NCBI RefSeq assembly: GCF_001612665.1
Contig: NZ_BDAX01000023.1
Span: 1 to 64,000 of the forward strand
Direction: 5' to 3'
Length of the DNA: 64,000 bases
Source of the DNA: Nocardia alba NBRC 108234
GTDB lineage: Bacteria; Actinomycetota; Actinomycetes; Mycobacteriales; Mycobacteriaceae
The position numbers and the translations under genes are program-made. Below the pieces are notes generated by a model. That model worked only from the letters and a program-made list of their open reading frames with translations, was not told where the DNA came from and did no database searches. Position 1 is the first letter of the stretch. Each line of letters begins with the position of its first letter. This document shows, piece after piece, positions 22,116 to 28,835 of this stretch.

Positions 22116-22128
22116 CCGCTAAACATAC

Positions 22129-22168
22129 AAGACGCCCGCAGGCTTCCGAGCCCGCGGGCGTCTTTTTT
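22129..22168 (+). terminator. gltBD terminator
   Basis: A 9-bp perfect stem GACGCCCGC/GCGGGCGTC (22131-22139 and 22154-22162), extended by AA/TT, followed by seven T residues. A textbook Rho-independent terminator, unusual in this genome for its full U-tract. Confidence 0.95.
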
Positions 22169-22372
22169 TGTCATTCCCCCCACACGCGGCGGGTGCCCCG
22201 GCTGTTGCGGACGCGTTGGGCCGATACCTGCGGGTTTGCGGGAAATGTGCGCGGGGGATGAACGGAAAAGGGGTGCACGGGGTTCGCTTACGTCGGCAAA
22301 CGACGTGGCTGATCTTCCCTGCAGCACATAGACTTTCCATGTCGAGGTGTACGGGAGATCCGAGGGGGAGCT

Positions 22373-22999
22373 GTGCCGTTGCCGCCGGAAGCGTTGGCGA
22401 ACCTTCGTCGCGCCGCGGAGCGTGGTGACGGTACCGCCATGCACAATCTCGCCCACTTCTACCACAACCACAGCGATTTCGAAGCAGCCGAGCACTGGTT
22501 CCGGCGCGCCGCGGCCGCGGGTCATACGCGCTCGATGAACAACCTCGCCGTGTTGCTCGACCAGTTCGGCGAACTCGACGAGGCCGAATCCTGGTACCGC
22601 CGTGCGGCTGTCGCGGGCAACGCCAACGCCATGTTCAATCTGGCCACCATGCTCTACCAATGCGGTGACCGCCGGGATGCCGAGAACTGGTACCACCACG
22701 CCGCGATGGCCGGCCATGTCGACGCGATGTACAACCTCGCCCGACTCTTCGAGGATCAGGGTCGTCTCGACGCCGCCGAAGCCTGGTTCGGCGAAGCCGC
22801 CGACCACGGCGACATCGACGCCGTGAACAACCTCGGCATCCTGCTGCGCCGTCGCGGCGCCACCACCGAGGCTCGCCGGTGCTTCCGTCGCGCGGCCGAT
22901 CTGGGTCATCCGAGAGCCATGTCCAATCTCGCCGCTCTGCTGGAATCCCAAGGCGCCCACCGCGAAGCGGAGGCCTGGTACCGCCGCGCCGCCGGCTGA
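22373..22999 (+). CDS. Sel1/TPR-like repeat protein
   Basis: A 208-residue protein made almost wholly of 36-residue Sel1/TPR-type units (AEHWFRRAAAAGHTRSMNNLAVLLDQ and similar, about five to six copies from residue 10 to the end). Such solenoids bind proteins; there is no signal peptide or membrane helix, so a cytoplasmic scaffold is likely. GTG at 22373 has CGAGGGGGAG upstream. It has its own 250-bp leader after the gltBD terminator and lies 307 bp before the Roadblock operon; a functional link is only positional. Confidence 0.85.
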   Translation: MPLPPEALANLRRAAERGDGTAMHNLAHFYHNHSDFEAAEHWFRRAAAAGHTRSMNNLAVLLDQFGELDEAESWYRRAAVAGNANAMFNLATMLYQCGDRRDAENWYHHAAMAGHVDAMYNLARLFEDQGRLDAAEAWFGEAADHGDIDAVNNLGILLRRRGATTEARRCFRRAADLGHPRAMSNLAALLESQGAHREAEAWYRRAAG

Positions 23000-23306
23000 C
23001 CGCACACTCCGAGCACATCGGTGGGGGACCGCTGTGCGCCGAGGTCGGCGAGGTCTGCGAAGGCATGTTTTTCGATGTTTACGCGATGATCGCTGACTGG
23101 TCGAATAGGGGAGTGATCACCGGCTATGCCGGTCGGCAGCGAATGAGCATCGAAGTTACTCAAAAGTATTGATACCGACCGGTTTTCCAGCAACCATCAG
23201 CAAACATATGGTGCGGCAGCAATTTTCCGGCGTTCGAGATGCGAGGAATAGCGGAGCGGTATAACGTCTCGTCTCGATCAACATTCGATGACGATTCGGG
23301 GGCTCG
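23000..23306. other. Spacer before Roadblock operon
   Basis: A 307-bp region. A 35-codon frame (ATG at 23065 after GCGAAGG, ending TGA at 23172) could encode a small peptide starting MFFDVYAMIADW, but I have no other support. TATAAC at 23260-23265 is a possible -10 element for the Roadblock operon; no convincing -35 is visible. Confidence 0.35.
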
Positions 23307-23687
23307 GTGAATTCGCTTGATGGGTGTCTGAAACGCATCATGGATATTCCCGGAGCGCGGAGCGCGACGCTGGTGGACGGGGCCAGCGGGTTGGCTGTCG
23401 CGGGCGCCGGAAACCGGCAGAACCTCGACGAGCACGAGGACGCGGCGGGGACCACCGACGTGGTGCGGGTAGCGCTCGGATGCCGCGCTCTCGCCAGTGC
23501 CGACGACGCCCTCACCGAGATCGTGGTGTGCCGTACCAGGGGTTTTCACCTTCTGCACCTGATCGACGGTGACTTCGACGGCAGGTTGTTCATGCATGTC
23601 GCCTTCGACGGCGACATCGGCAATCTCGGGATGGCCCGGTTCCAGCTCCGGTCGGCACTGGCGGACCTGGCAGGCGGAAAACGATGA
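23307..23687 (+). CDS. Roadblock/LC7-like protein 1
   Basis: A 126-residue single-domain protein: MNSLDGCLKRIMDIPGARSATLVDGASGLAVAG matches the first helix-strand-strand of the Roadblock fold, and the C-terminal helix (GMARFQLRSALADLA) closes it. Roadblock proteins dimerise and usually act as GTPase partners. First gene of a four-gene operon; its TGA overlaps the ATG of the next gene. GTG start at 23307 with CGGGGG upstream. Two homologues follow at 24613 and 25100. Confidence 0.75.
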   Translation: MNSLDGCLKRIMDIPGARSATLVDGASGLAVAGAGNRQNLDEHEDAAGTTDVVRVALGCRALASADDALTEIVVCRTRGFHLLHLIDGDFDGRLFMHVAFDGDIGNLGMARFQLRSALADLAGGKR

Positions 23688-24616
23688 GCGTCGCGCTCGC
23701 CGATGAATTGCATCGGCTCGGTGAGGAGGGCTCGACCGGCGTATTACGCGCAGGTGACGGTGAATTCCACCTGGTCCGTGGGACTATCGCCTCGGTCGGT
23801 TGCGGGCGCACTATCGGACTCGACCGATTGGTGGTCGAAGCGGGTGTAGCAACCGCGGAGGATTGGCTGCGCGCCGGTGCGGGCGACCCGGGTCCGCTGC
23901 TGGATCAGCCGCGACTGGAAACCCTCGCGCTGCTGTCGGTCTTCGACGCCGCCTACTTTTTGCTGGCCTCGGCATGCGAGCCGGAATTCCTTCCGACACC
24001 CGAACATTGGCTCGCCCCGGTCTGCCAGATCGAGCCTCGCGCGCTTGTTCACGAATGCGAACGCCGCACCGACAACGAGAACGGTCCGTGGACCGCCGAC
24101 CTCGTCACGGCGGTCCCGGTGGTTCCCGTGCCCCGGGTCGATCGAAACCAGTTGGTACTCACCGGAAGCCAGGCCGAAGTACTCGCCGCCGCGGACACCC
24201 GCCGCAGCGTCGCCGACATCGCCCGCGCCCTCGGCCGCACCACCTATGGCTGCCTCGTCGCAGTCCGTGACCTCACCACGGCGGGCCTGATCGAGGAGCC
24301 GCAAACCCTTTCGCCCGAACAACCACCGCGCGGGCGCCACCTGGCCCTCGCGCCGGACCCGGCCGACCACCGGCCCTCGATTCGGTCGACACCATCCGTG
24401 CCCGCGCTGCCCCGACGCGTACCCGGCAGCGCGGGACCGACCCGCCACCAGCAGGAGACGGGTGTACGACGAGGCAGGCACGCGGTCGACGAGGAAGCGA
24501 CCGCGACCGCCCGACACCGCGGAAAGCCCTCCTGTGCGGCGGAACCCGAACGCTGGCAACAGGTCGACCGCGAAATACTCATCCGGCTCAGGGCGGCGTT
24601 GGAGGAGCTTGCGTGA
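23684..24616 (+). CDS. DUF4388-like (PatA N-terminal) regulator
   Basis: A 310-residue cytoplasmic protein. Residues 1-110 fit the DUF4388 pattern (LHRLGEEGSTGVLRAGDGEFHLVRGTIASVG, a strand-rich 'effector' domain). Residues about 155-210 look like a winged helix (SQAEVLAAADTRRSVADIARALGRTTYGCLVAVRDLTTAGLIEE). The rest is a charged, Arg/Pro-rich linker ending in a short helix (REILIRLRAALEELA) that could pair with a Roadblock partner. Overlaps both neighbours by four bases. No enzymatic motif. Confidence 0.65.
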   Translation: MSVALADELHRLGEEGSTGVLRAGDGEFHLVRGTIASVGCGRTIGLDRLVVEAGVATAEDWLRAGAGDPGPLLDQPRLETLALLSVFDAAYFLLASACEPEFLPTPEHWLAPVCQIEPRALVHECERRTDNENGPWTADLVTAVPVVPVPRVDRNQLVLTGSQAEVLAAADTRRSVADIARALGRTTYGCLVAVRDLTTAGLIEEPQTLSPEQPPRGRHLALAPDPADHRPSIRSTPSVPALPRRVPGSAGPTRHQQETGVRRGRHAVDEEATATARHRGKPSCAAEPERWQQVDREILIRLRAALEELA

Positions 24617-25089
24617 CCGCGCGGAAGAAACTGCTCGGTGAATGGAGGGGAAGGTTGACCAAGGTGGCGATGACCACTCCCGAACCCAGGGCGCCCGAAT
24701 ACGCAGCGCCCGAGCACTATCCGGCCGTCCAGGCCGAACTGCAGTCGTTGCGCGAGCGGCTACCGCAGCTCACCGGGTCGCTGGTGGCATCCAGTGACGG
24801 ACTGCTCATCGAACACGACCTCCCCGACCATCTCGAACCCGCGGGCATGGCCGCGCTGTCGGCCGCGCAGTTGTCGCTGTCGTATCGATTGGCGAACACC
24901 GCGCACGGCGGTGGGTTCAGCGAGGTCGTCGTGCACGGCACCGAGGGGCAGGTGGTGATCTACGCCGCCGGTCGAACCTCGCTGACCGTGCTCGCCGGAC
25001 CCGAAGTGAATGTCGGTCGGCTCCATCTGGAGTCGCGACCGGTAGCTCGCGCGATCGCCGGTCATCTGGCCGCGGCGCACAACGATTGA
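24613..25089 (+). CDS. Roadblock/LC7 domain protein 2
   Basis: A 158-residue protein with a basic N-terminal extension (about 35 residues) and a Roadblock/LC7 domain (residues about 45-150: ELQSLRERLPQLTGSLVASSDGLLIEHDL, then VVVHGTEGQVVIYAAG). The GTG start at 24613 overlaps the preceding stop; an internal ATG after LTKVA is possible. Third gene of the operon. Resembles the Roadblock proteins encoded in Streptomyces conservons, but no DUF742 or GTPase gene accompanies it here. Confidence 0.82.
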   Translation: MTARKKLLGEWRGRLTKVAMTTPEPRAPEYAAPEHYPAVQAELQSLRERLPQLTGSLVASSDGLLIEHDLPDHLEPAGMAALSAAQLSLSYRLANTAHGGGFSEVVVHGTEGQVVIYAAGRTSLTVLAGPEVNVGRLHLESRPVARAIAGHLAAAHND

Positions 25090-25099
25090 AAGGCACAAC

Positions 25100-25471
25100 A
25101 TGTCGAACATGGATCTGGCTCTGAAGGACATGATGGTGATCGACGGCGCGATCGGCGCCGCGATCGTCGACTACAGCAGTGGCATGGCCCTCGGAATGCT
25201 CAGCAGCACCAAGGCGCTCGACCTCCAGGTCGCCGCGGCGGGCAACACCGAGGTGGTGCGGGCGAAGATGCGCACCATCGAGCAGCTCGGCCTCAACGAG
25301 CAGATCGAGGACATCCTCATCACCCTGGGCACGCAGTACCACCTCATCCGCCCGATGACCGGTCGCAAGTCCAAGGGGCTGTTCCTCTACCTCGCGGTCG
25401 ATCGCGCCAGGGCCAACCTGGCGTTGGCGCGGCACAAGCTCAAGGGCATCGAAGAAGACCTGGAGGTGTGA
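25100..25471 (+). CDS. Roadblock/LC7 domain protein 3
   Basis: A 123-residue Roadblock protein (MDLALKDMMVIDGAIGAAIVDYSSGMALGML, then LGTQYHLIRPM and a C-terminal helix ARANLALARHKLKGIEEDLEV). It lies ten bases after gene 24613 with GAAAGG as ribosome site. Shorter and more acidic at its end than the other two copies. Last gene of the operon. A GTCGGCGG/CCGCCGAC stem at about 25490-25513 may terminate it. Confidence 0.85.
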   Translation: MSNMDLALKDMMVIDGAIGAAIVDYSSGMALGMLSSTKALDLQVAAAGNTEVVRAKMRTIEQLGLNEQIEDILITLGTQYHLIRPMTGRKSKGLFLYLAVDRARANLALARHKLKGIEEDLEV

Positions 25472-25694
25472 GTTTCTCCAACGGGGGGTGTGTCGGCGGT
25501 GACGTGCCGCCGACCTCCCGACACCGCGGGTGTGAATCTTTCGTGATTCGACGGTGCGACCCGCCGCGAGATCGAGAGGTCCAGTGGCATGGGATGGCTC
25601 GTACGCCTATTGTGATGCGCGGCGAGGTCTGGGGCCACAACGTCAGTAGTCGGGGTTGCTCGCACATCCACGAGCAAGGGTGAACTGGAGCGGA

Positions 25695-26594
25695 ATGCGG
25701 TTGAAGAAGGTTATGGCGGCTCTGGGAGCGTCTGCCGCGATGATGTCCGGAATTGTTGTCTGCAGCACGAGCGCGAGCGCGGCGCCCGCCTGCCCGAGTC
25801 TGTATGTGGTCGCCATTCCCGGCACCTGGGAAACCGGCCACGAGAAGGCCCCCGGCCCCGGCATGCTCGCCGGCGTCACGAACGGCCTGCCGAGAAACAC
25901 CGACGTCGACTACGTCACCTACGCCGCGACCGCGTTCCCCTGGGAAGGCGACGTCTACGGCAACTCCAAGAAGCAGGCGGTCGACGCCGCCCGCGGGCTG
26001 ATCAGCGAGAAGCTGGCCGCCTGCGGCAACACCAAGGCCGCGATCGTCGGATACAGCCAAGGCGCCGACGCCGCGGGCGATCTGGCCGCAGAGATCGGCA
26101 CCGGCATCAGCCCGATCCCACAGGACCGGGTCGCCGCTGTCGGCCTCATCTCCGATCCGCGTCGTTCGCCGACCGATATCCAGGTCGGCCCGCACGCCCC
26201 CGGCGCGGGTGCGGGTGGCGCTCGGCCGGGTGGGTTCGGTTGGCTGAGTGACCGCACGCGCACGATCTGCGCGGTCGACGATCTGTACTGCGCTACTGCC
26301 AACGATGACTTCGTGACGCGGTTCGCGGGATTCCTCGCGCAGAGCTCCGACGCGAACCCGGCGAACCTGTGGCGCTACCAGTTGGAGGCGGGGGCGATCA
26401 TGACCGATCTGATGTCGTCCGGTGGGTTCCCGACTCTGGGGGCGCAGCTGACCGACGCCGCCAACCAGAAGCGGGCCAAGGATCTGGAACAGTTCTACCG
26501 TTCGCAGGCGCATACGTTGTACGGCAGTTACTCGGTGGGTGGCGGGCAGACTGCCATCAGTTGGATGCACAACTGGATTGCTCAGGCGTCCTGA
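25695..26594 (+). CDS. Secreted cutinase-family hydrolase
   Basis: A 299-residue alpha/beta-hydrolase with a signal peptide (cleavage ASA-A after residue 29). The nucleophile motif GYSQG puts Ser at 121; ICAVDDLYCA supplies the acid-bearing disulfide loop and AHTLYGSY a possible catalytic His. Cutinase-like enzymes of Corynebacteriales act as esterases or lipases on the cell surface. The region between catalytic motifs is expanded by a Gly/Pro-rich loop (HAPGAGAGGARPGGFG). ATG at 25695 follows CTGGAG. Confidence 0.9.
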   Translation: MRLKKVMAALGASAAMMSGIVVCSTSASAAPACPSLYVVAIPGTWETGHEKAPGPGMLAGVTNGLPRNTDVDYVTYAATAFPWEGDVYGNSKKQAVDAARGLISEKLAACGNTKAAIVGYSQGADAAGDLAAEIGTGISPIPQDRVAAVGLISDPRRSPTDIQVGPHAPGAGAGGARPGGFGWLSDRTRTICAVDDLYCATANDDFVTRFAGFLAQSSDANPANLWRYQLEAGAIMTDLMSSGGFPTLGAQLTDAANQKRAKDLEQFYRSQAHTLYGSYSVGGGQTAISWMHNWIAQAS

Positions 26595-26606
26595 TTTGTT
26601 CGGCTG

Positions 26607-26640
26607 AGCCCGGTATCGCTTCGGTGGTGCCGGGCTTTTT
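26607..26640 (+). terminator. Terminator after cutinase gene
   Basis: Stem GCCCGG/CCGGGC around a 16-nt apical part (itself partly paired) followed by TTTTTCG. It lies 13 nt after the stop codon. Confidence 0.75.
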
Positions 26641-26745
26641 CGTATTGTGGGGTCAGGTTTGGGGGTTGGCAGAGCTTCGGGGTTTGAGTAGTCCCAGGAG
26701 GTTTGGGGCTGTGTTTATTGGCGCGCTGGCGCGCGCGTGTCCGCG

Positions 26746-26848
26746 GCCCTGAATGGCCCGCCGGTTAGCCGCCGGGGCTTGCTCCTTCGTCGCGTGCGCC
26801 CCGGCGGCTAACCGGCGGGCCGGCCGCGGACCGGCCACTTCGTGGCCG
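26746..26848. repeat. Large perfect intergenic hairpin
   Basis: A perfect 24-bp inverted repeat (26755-26778 and 26798-26821; begins GGCCCGCCGG) with a 19-nt loop containing CTCCTTCGTCGC. It is bracketed by CCGCGGCC/GGCCGCGG arms. A second hairpin CGGCCAC-TTC-GTGGCCG lies at 26832-26848, then CCCTCCCT. The loop motif CTCCTTCGTCGC and the trailing CCCTCCCT also occur in the 137-bp interspersed element, suggesting a related family of mobile or structural repeats. Confidence 0.8.
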
Positions 26849-26869
26849 TCCCTCCCTAAGGGTCGGGAG

Positions 26870-27060
26870 TGCGGTGGTGGGGAGTGCGGTCATGGCGGAC
26901 CTGGGGTTGGTGTGGTGGTGGGGGGTGCGGTTGTGGCGGATCTGGGGTTGGTGTGGTGGTTGGGAGTGCGGTTGTGGGGAGTGAGGTTGTGGCGGGGGTG
27001 GAGTTGGTGGGGGTGTGGTGGGGAGTGCGGTTGTGGTGGGTCTGGGGTGGTGGGGTGTAG
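26870..27060 (+). repeat. G-rich tandem repeat tract (41-bp unit)
   Basis: About 190 bp almost devoid of C and A on the plus strand. A 41-bp unit starting GCGGTYRTGGCGGAYCTGGG is at 26886-26926 and 26927-26967, with degenerate further units to about 27060. Many GGG and GGGG runs make G-quadruplex formation likely. It lies between the convergent cutinase and phosphatase genes. Confidence 0.8.
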
Positions 27061-27072
27061 CTGGGTTTGTGG

Positions 27073-27702
27073 TCAGGGGGTGGTTCGGGATAGGGCTCGG
27101 GGGAGCAGGTTCCAGACGTGGGCGTTTTCGTTGATGGTGGCCGCGGTGCGGGTGCCGGTGCGGGAGTAGAGGATTCGGGTGATCGAGCAGTAGTCGATCG
27201 GGAAGGTGAGGGGGCGGGAGAGGGCGAGGATGTCGGCCAGTAGGACGTTGATGACGCCGCCGTGGGCGAACGCTACGACGGTGTCGCCGGGCGCGGTCGT
27301 GGCGACCAGGTTTTCGACGGCGGTCAGGACCCTGGCGGTGAAGGCGGGGCCGTCGATCTGGTCGGGGAGGTGGCCGGCTTTGATGCGGGCGTAGGCGTCG
27401 GCGAATTCGGTTTTCGCGTCTTCGATCGGAATGTAGGCGGGCAGGTCGCGGTCGTACTCGGCGAGGTCGTCGATGACGTCGACCGGCAGGTCGCGTGCGG
27501 TCGCGGTGGGGAGCGCGGTGTCGCGGGCGCGGCGCTGGGGGCTGCTGACGATGCGAGCGATGTCGTGGGGCGCGAGCACGGCGGGGACGCGGTCGGCTTG
27601 GAGCTTGCCGATGTCGGTGAGACCGGGGTCGGCGGCGGCGGTGTCGCCGACCACACGTTCGGGCTGGGCATGACGCACGAATATCAGCTGCACGCTCAAC
27701 AC
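27073..27702 (-). CDS. Histidine phosphatase family protein
   Basis: A 209-residue phosphoglycerate-mutase-like phosphatase: FVRHAQPE with catalytic His11, SSPQRRARDTA with the second Arg, a central Glu (LAEYDRDLP) and the second His in VVAFAHGGVINVLL. Substrate unknown. GTG at 27702 has AGGG upstream; in-frame GTG at 27693 is an alternative. It begins nine bases after the DUF5615 stop and so probably belongs to that operon. Confidence 0.85.
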   Translation of the reverse strand: MLSVQLIFVRHAQPERVVGDTAAADPGLTDIGKLQADRVPAVLAPHDIARIVSSPQRRARDTALPTATARDLPVDVIDDLAEYDRDLPAYIPIEDAKTEFADAYARIKAGHLPDQIDGPAFTARVLTAVENLVATTAPGDTVVAFAHGGVINVLLADILALSRPLTFPIDYCSITRILYSRTGTRTAATINENAHVWNLLPRALSRTTP

Positions 27703-27711
27703 TCTGCCCTA

Positions 27712-28092
27712 CTAGGTCTGGGCTTGGTCAGGTGTCCTTCTCGCCCAGGCCACAATCTGAGTCGGCCGGACCTCGACTCGGTCGGCTGAGCCGAACGCCG
27801 TAACGATGGCGTCCAAGTGTGTTTCGAACACGGTCAAGAGATCGTTATTGCTGATGTTTCCCATCGCGACGACCAGGAGACGGCGTGGCCGACCATGTAA
27901 CTGGTGTGAGATCCGGAAGTCGGCGTCCTTGGACACCACTATTCGGTCCTCGTCGTCGGCCACCTTTGCCACATGGTCGTCGGTGGTGCGATTTCCTTCG
28001 GGCAACTGTGTGGTGTGCCGCGCATCGTGCCCAGCGCTGTGCAGGAATCGCGCTAGCCTTGTCGGCAGTTGCGCGTCGACGAGGAAATTCAC
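27712..28092 (-). CDS. DUF5615 PIN-like toxin
   Basis: A 126-residue PIN-like protein: MNFLVDAQLPTRLARFL (the acidic first motif of DUF5615), HVAKVADDEDRIVVSKDADF (second acidic cluster), and a C-terminal part around LLVVAMGN. DUF5615 proteins are proposed RNase toxins paired with DUF433. The GTG start overlaps the stop of the DUF433 gene (GTGA). Activity not shown. Confidence 0.85.
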   Translation of the reverse strand: MNFLVDAQLPTRLARFLHSAGHDARHTTQLPEGNRTTDDHVAKVADDEDRIVVSKDADFRISHQLHGRPRRLLVVAMGNISNNDLLTVFETHLDAIVTAFGSADRVEVRPTQIVAWARRTPDQAQT

Positions 28093-28331
28093 GCTGCGCT
28101 GACGGCGACGACGGTGTGTCCGCCTGCCGCAAGGGCGCCGAACTCCAGCGCGGCGAGCAGATCGTCGGATTCCAGGTCCGGGTAGTCGTCGAGAATTTCC
28201 TCGGAGCTCATGCCCGAAGCCATCATCTCGAGAATGTTCTGCACAGGCATCCGTAGTCCCCGCACGACCGGCTGACCATGGCAGATCTGTGGATCGGAGG
28301 TGATGCGACCGAGGCGGGACATAGGAACCAT
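28089..28331 (-). CDS. DUF433 antitoxin
   Basis: An 80-residue protein matching DUF433: RITSDPQICHGQPVVRGLRMPVQNILEMMASGMSSEEILDDYPDLESDDLLAALEFGA, a helix-turn-helix type antitoxin of VapB-like function. Start could be 28331 or the next ATG at 28322 (MSRLGRI), which fits the family better; neither has a strong ribosome site. First gene of a likely three-gene unit with DUF5615 and the phosphatase. Confidence 0.85.
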   Translation of the reverse strand: MVPMSRLGRITSDPQICHGQPVVRGLRMPVQNILEMMASGMSSEEILDDYPDLESDDLLAALEFGALAAGGHTVVAVSAA

Positions 28332-28435
28332 CGTAGCCGTGGTGCTGAGACCACTGCCGGTAATGATCGCTCTTTCGCGGACTCGCGGGACGTCTCGGGG
28401 ACGACCGAGGGTGGCGCCGCGAGTCCTGCGTCAGG

Positions 28436-28672
28436 TCAGGGCTGGTCGTTCTTCTTCTTGTTCTTCAGCAGGAAGATGCCGCCGACGATGAGTACCACGA
28501 TGATCAGGCAGCAGATGCCGCCGATGATCAGGGCGGAGCTGTTCTTCTTTTTCTTCTTCGCCGCGAGCTCCAGCGCGGTGTTGACAGCATCCGAACTCGC
28601 CAGGGTGTCGAAGCTGCTGGTGAGCACGTGCGGATCGACGAGCGCGGCTGTGGTCAGCAAGTCCAGATACAT
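28436..28672 (-). CDS. Lys-rich single-pass membrane microprotein
   Basis: A 78-residue protein of unknown function. Residues 39-43 are KKKKK, then a 24-residue hydrophobic helix (46-69) with GGICCLIIVV, then KNKKKNDQP. The positive charges on both sides of the helix are unusual. The start ATG at 28672 follows GGGATGGGA; a longer frame upstream lacks support. It lies 163 bp downstream of lysX on the same strand and could be cotranscribed. Confidence 0.6.
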   Translation of the reverse strand: MYLDLLTTAALVDPHVLTSSFDTLASSDAVNTALELAAKKKKKNSSALIIGGICCLIIVVLIVGGIFLLKNKKKNDQP

Positions 28673-28835
28673 GAAAATCCCATCCCGATGTGTTGGTGAC
28701 CGGACATCCTCCCGATGCCGGAACTTCGAGAGTAACGGTCTCACTGTGGCTTTCGGTCCGAAAGCCTCGCAAGCGTCACCCCGAGCCATTGTTGATCGCG
28801 AACGTGTCGCGATCCGTTTACACCCGCACCCGATC

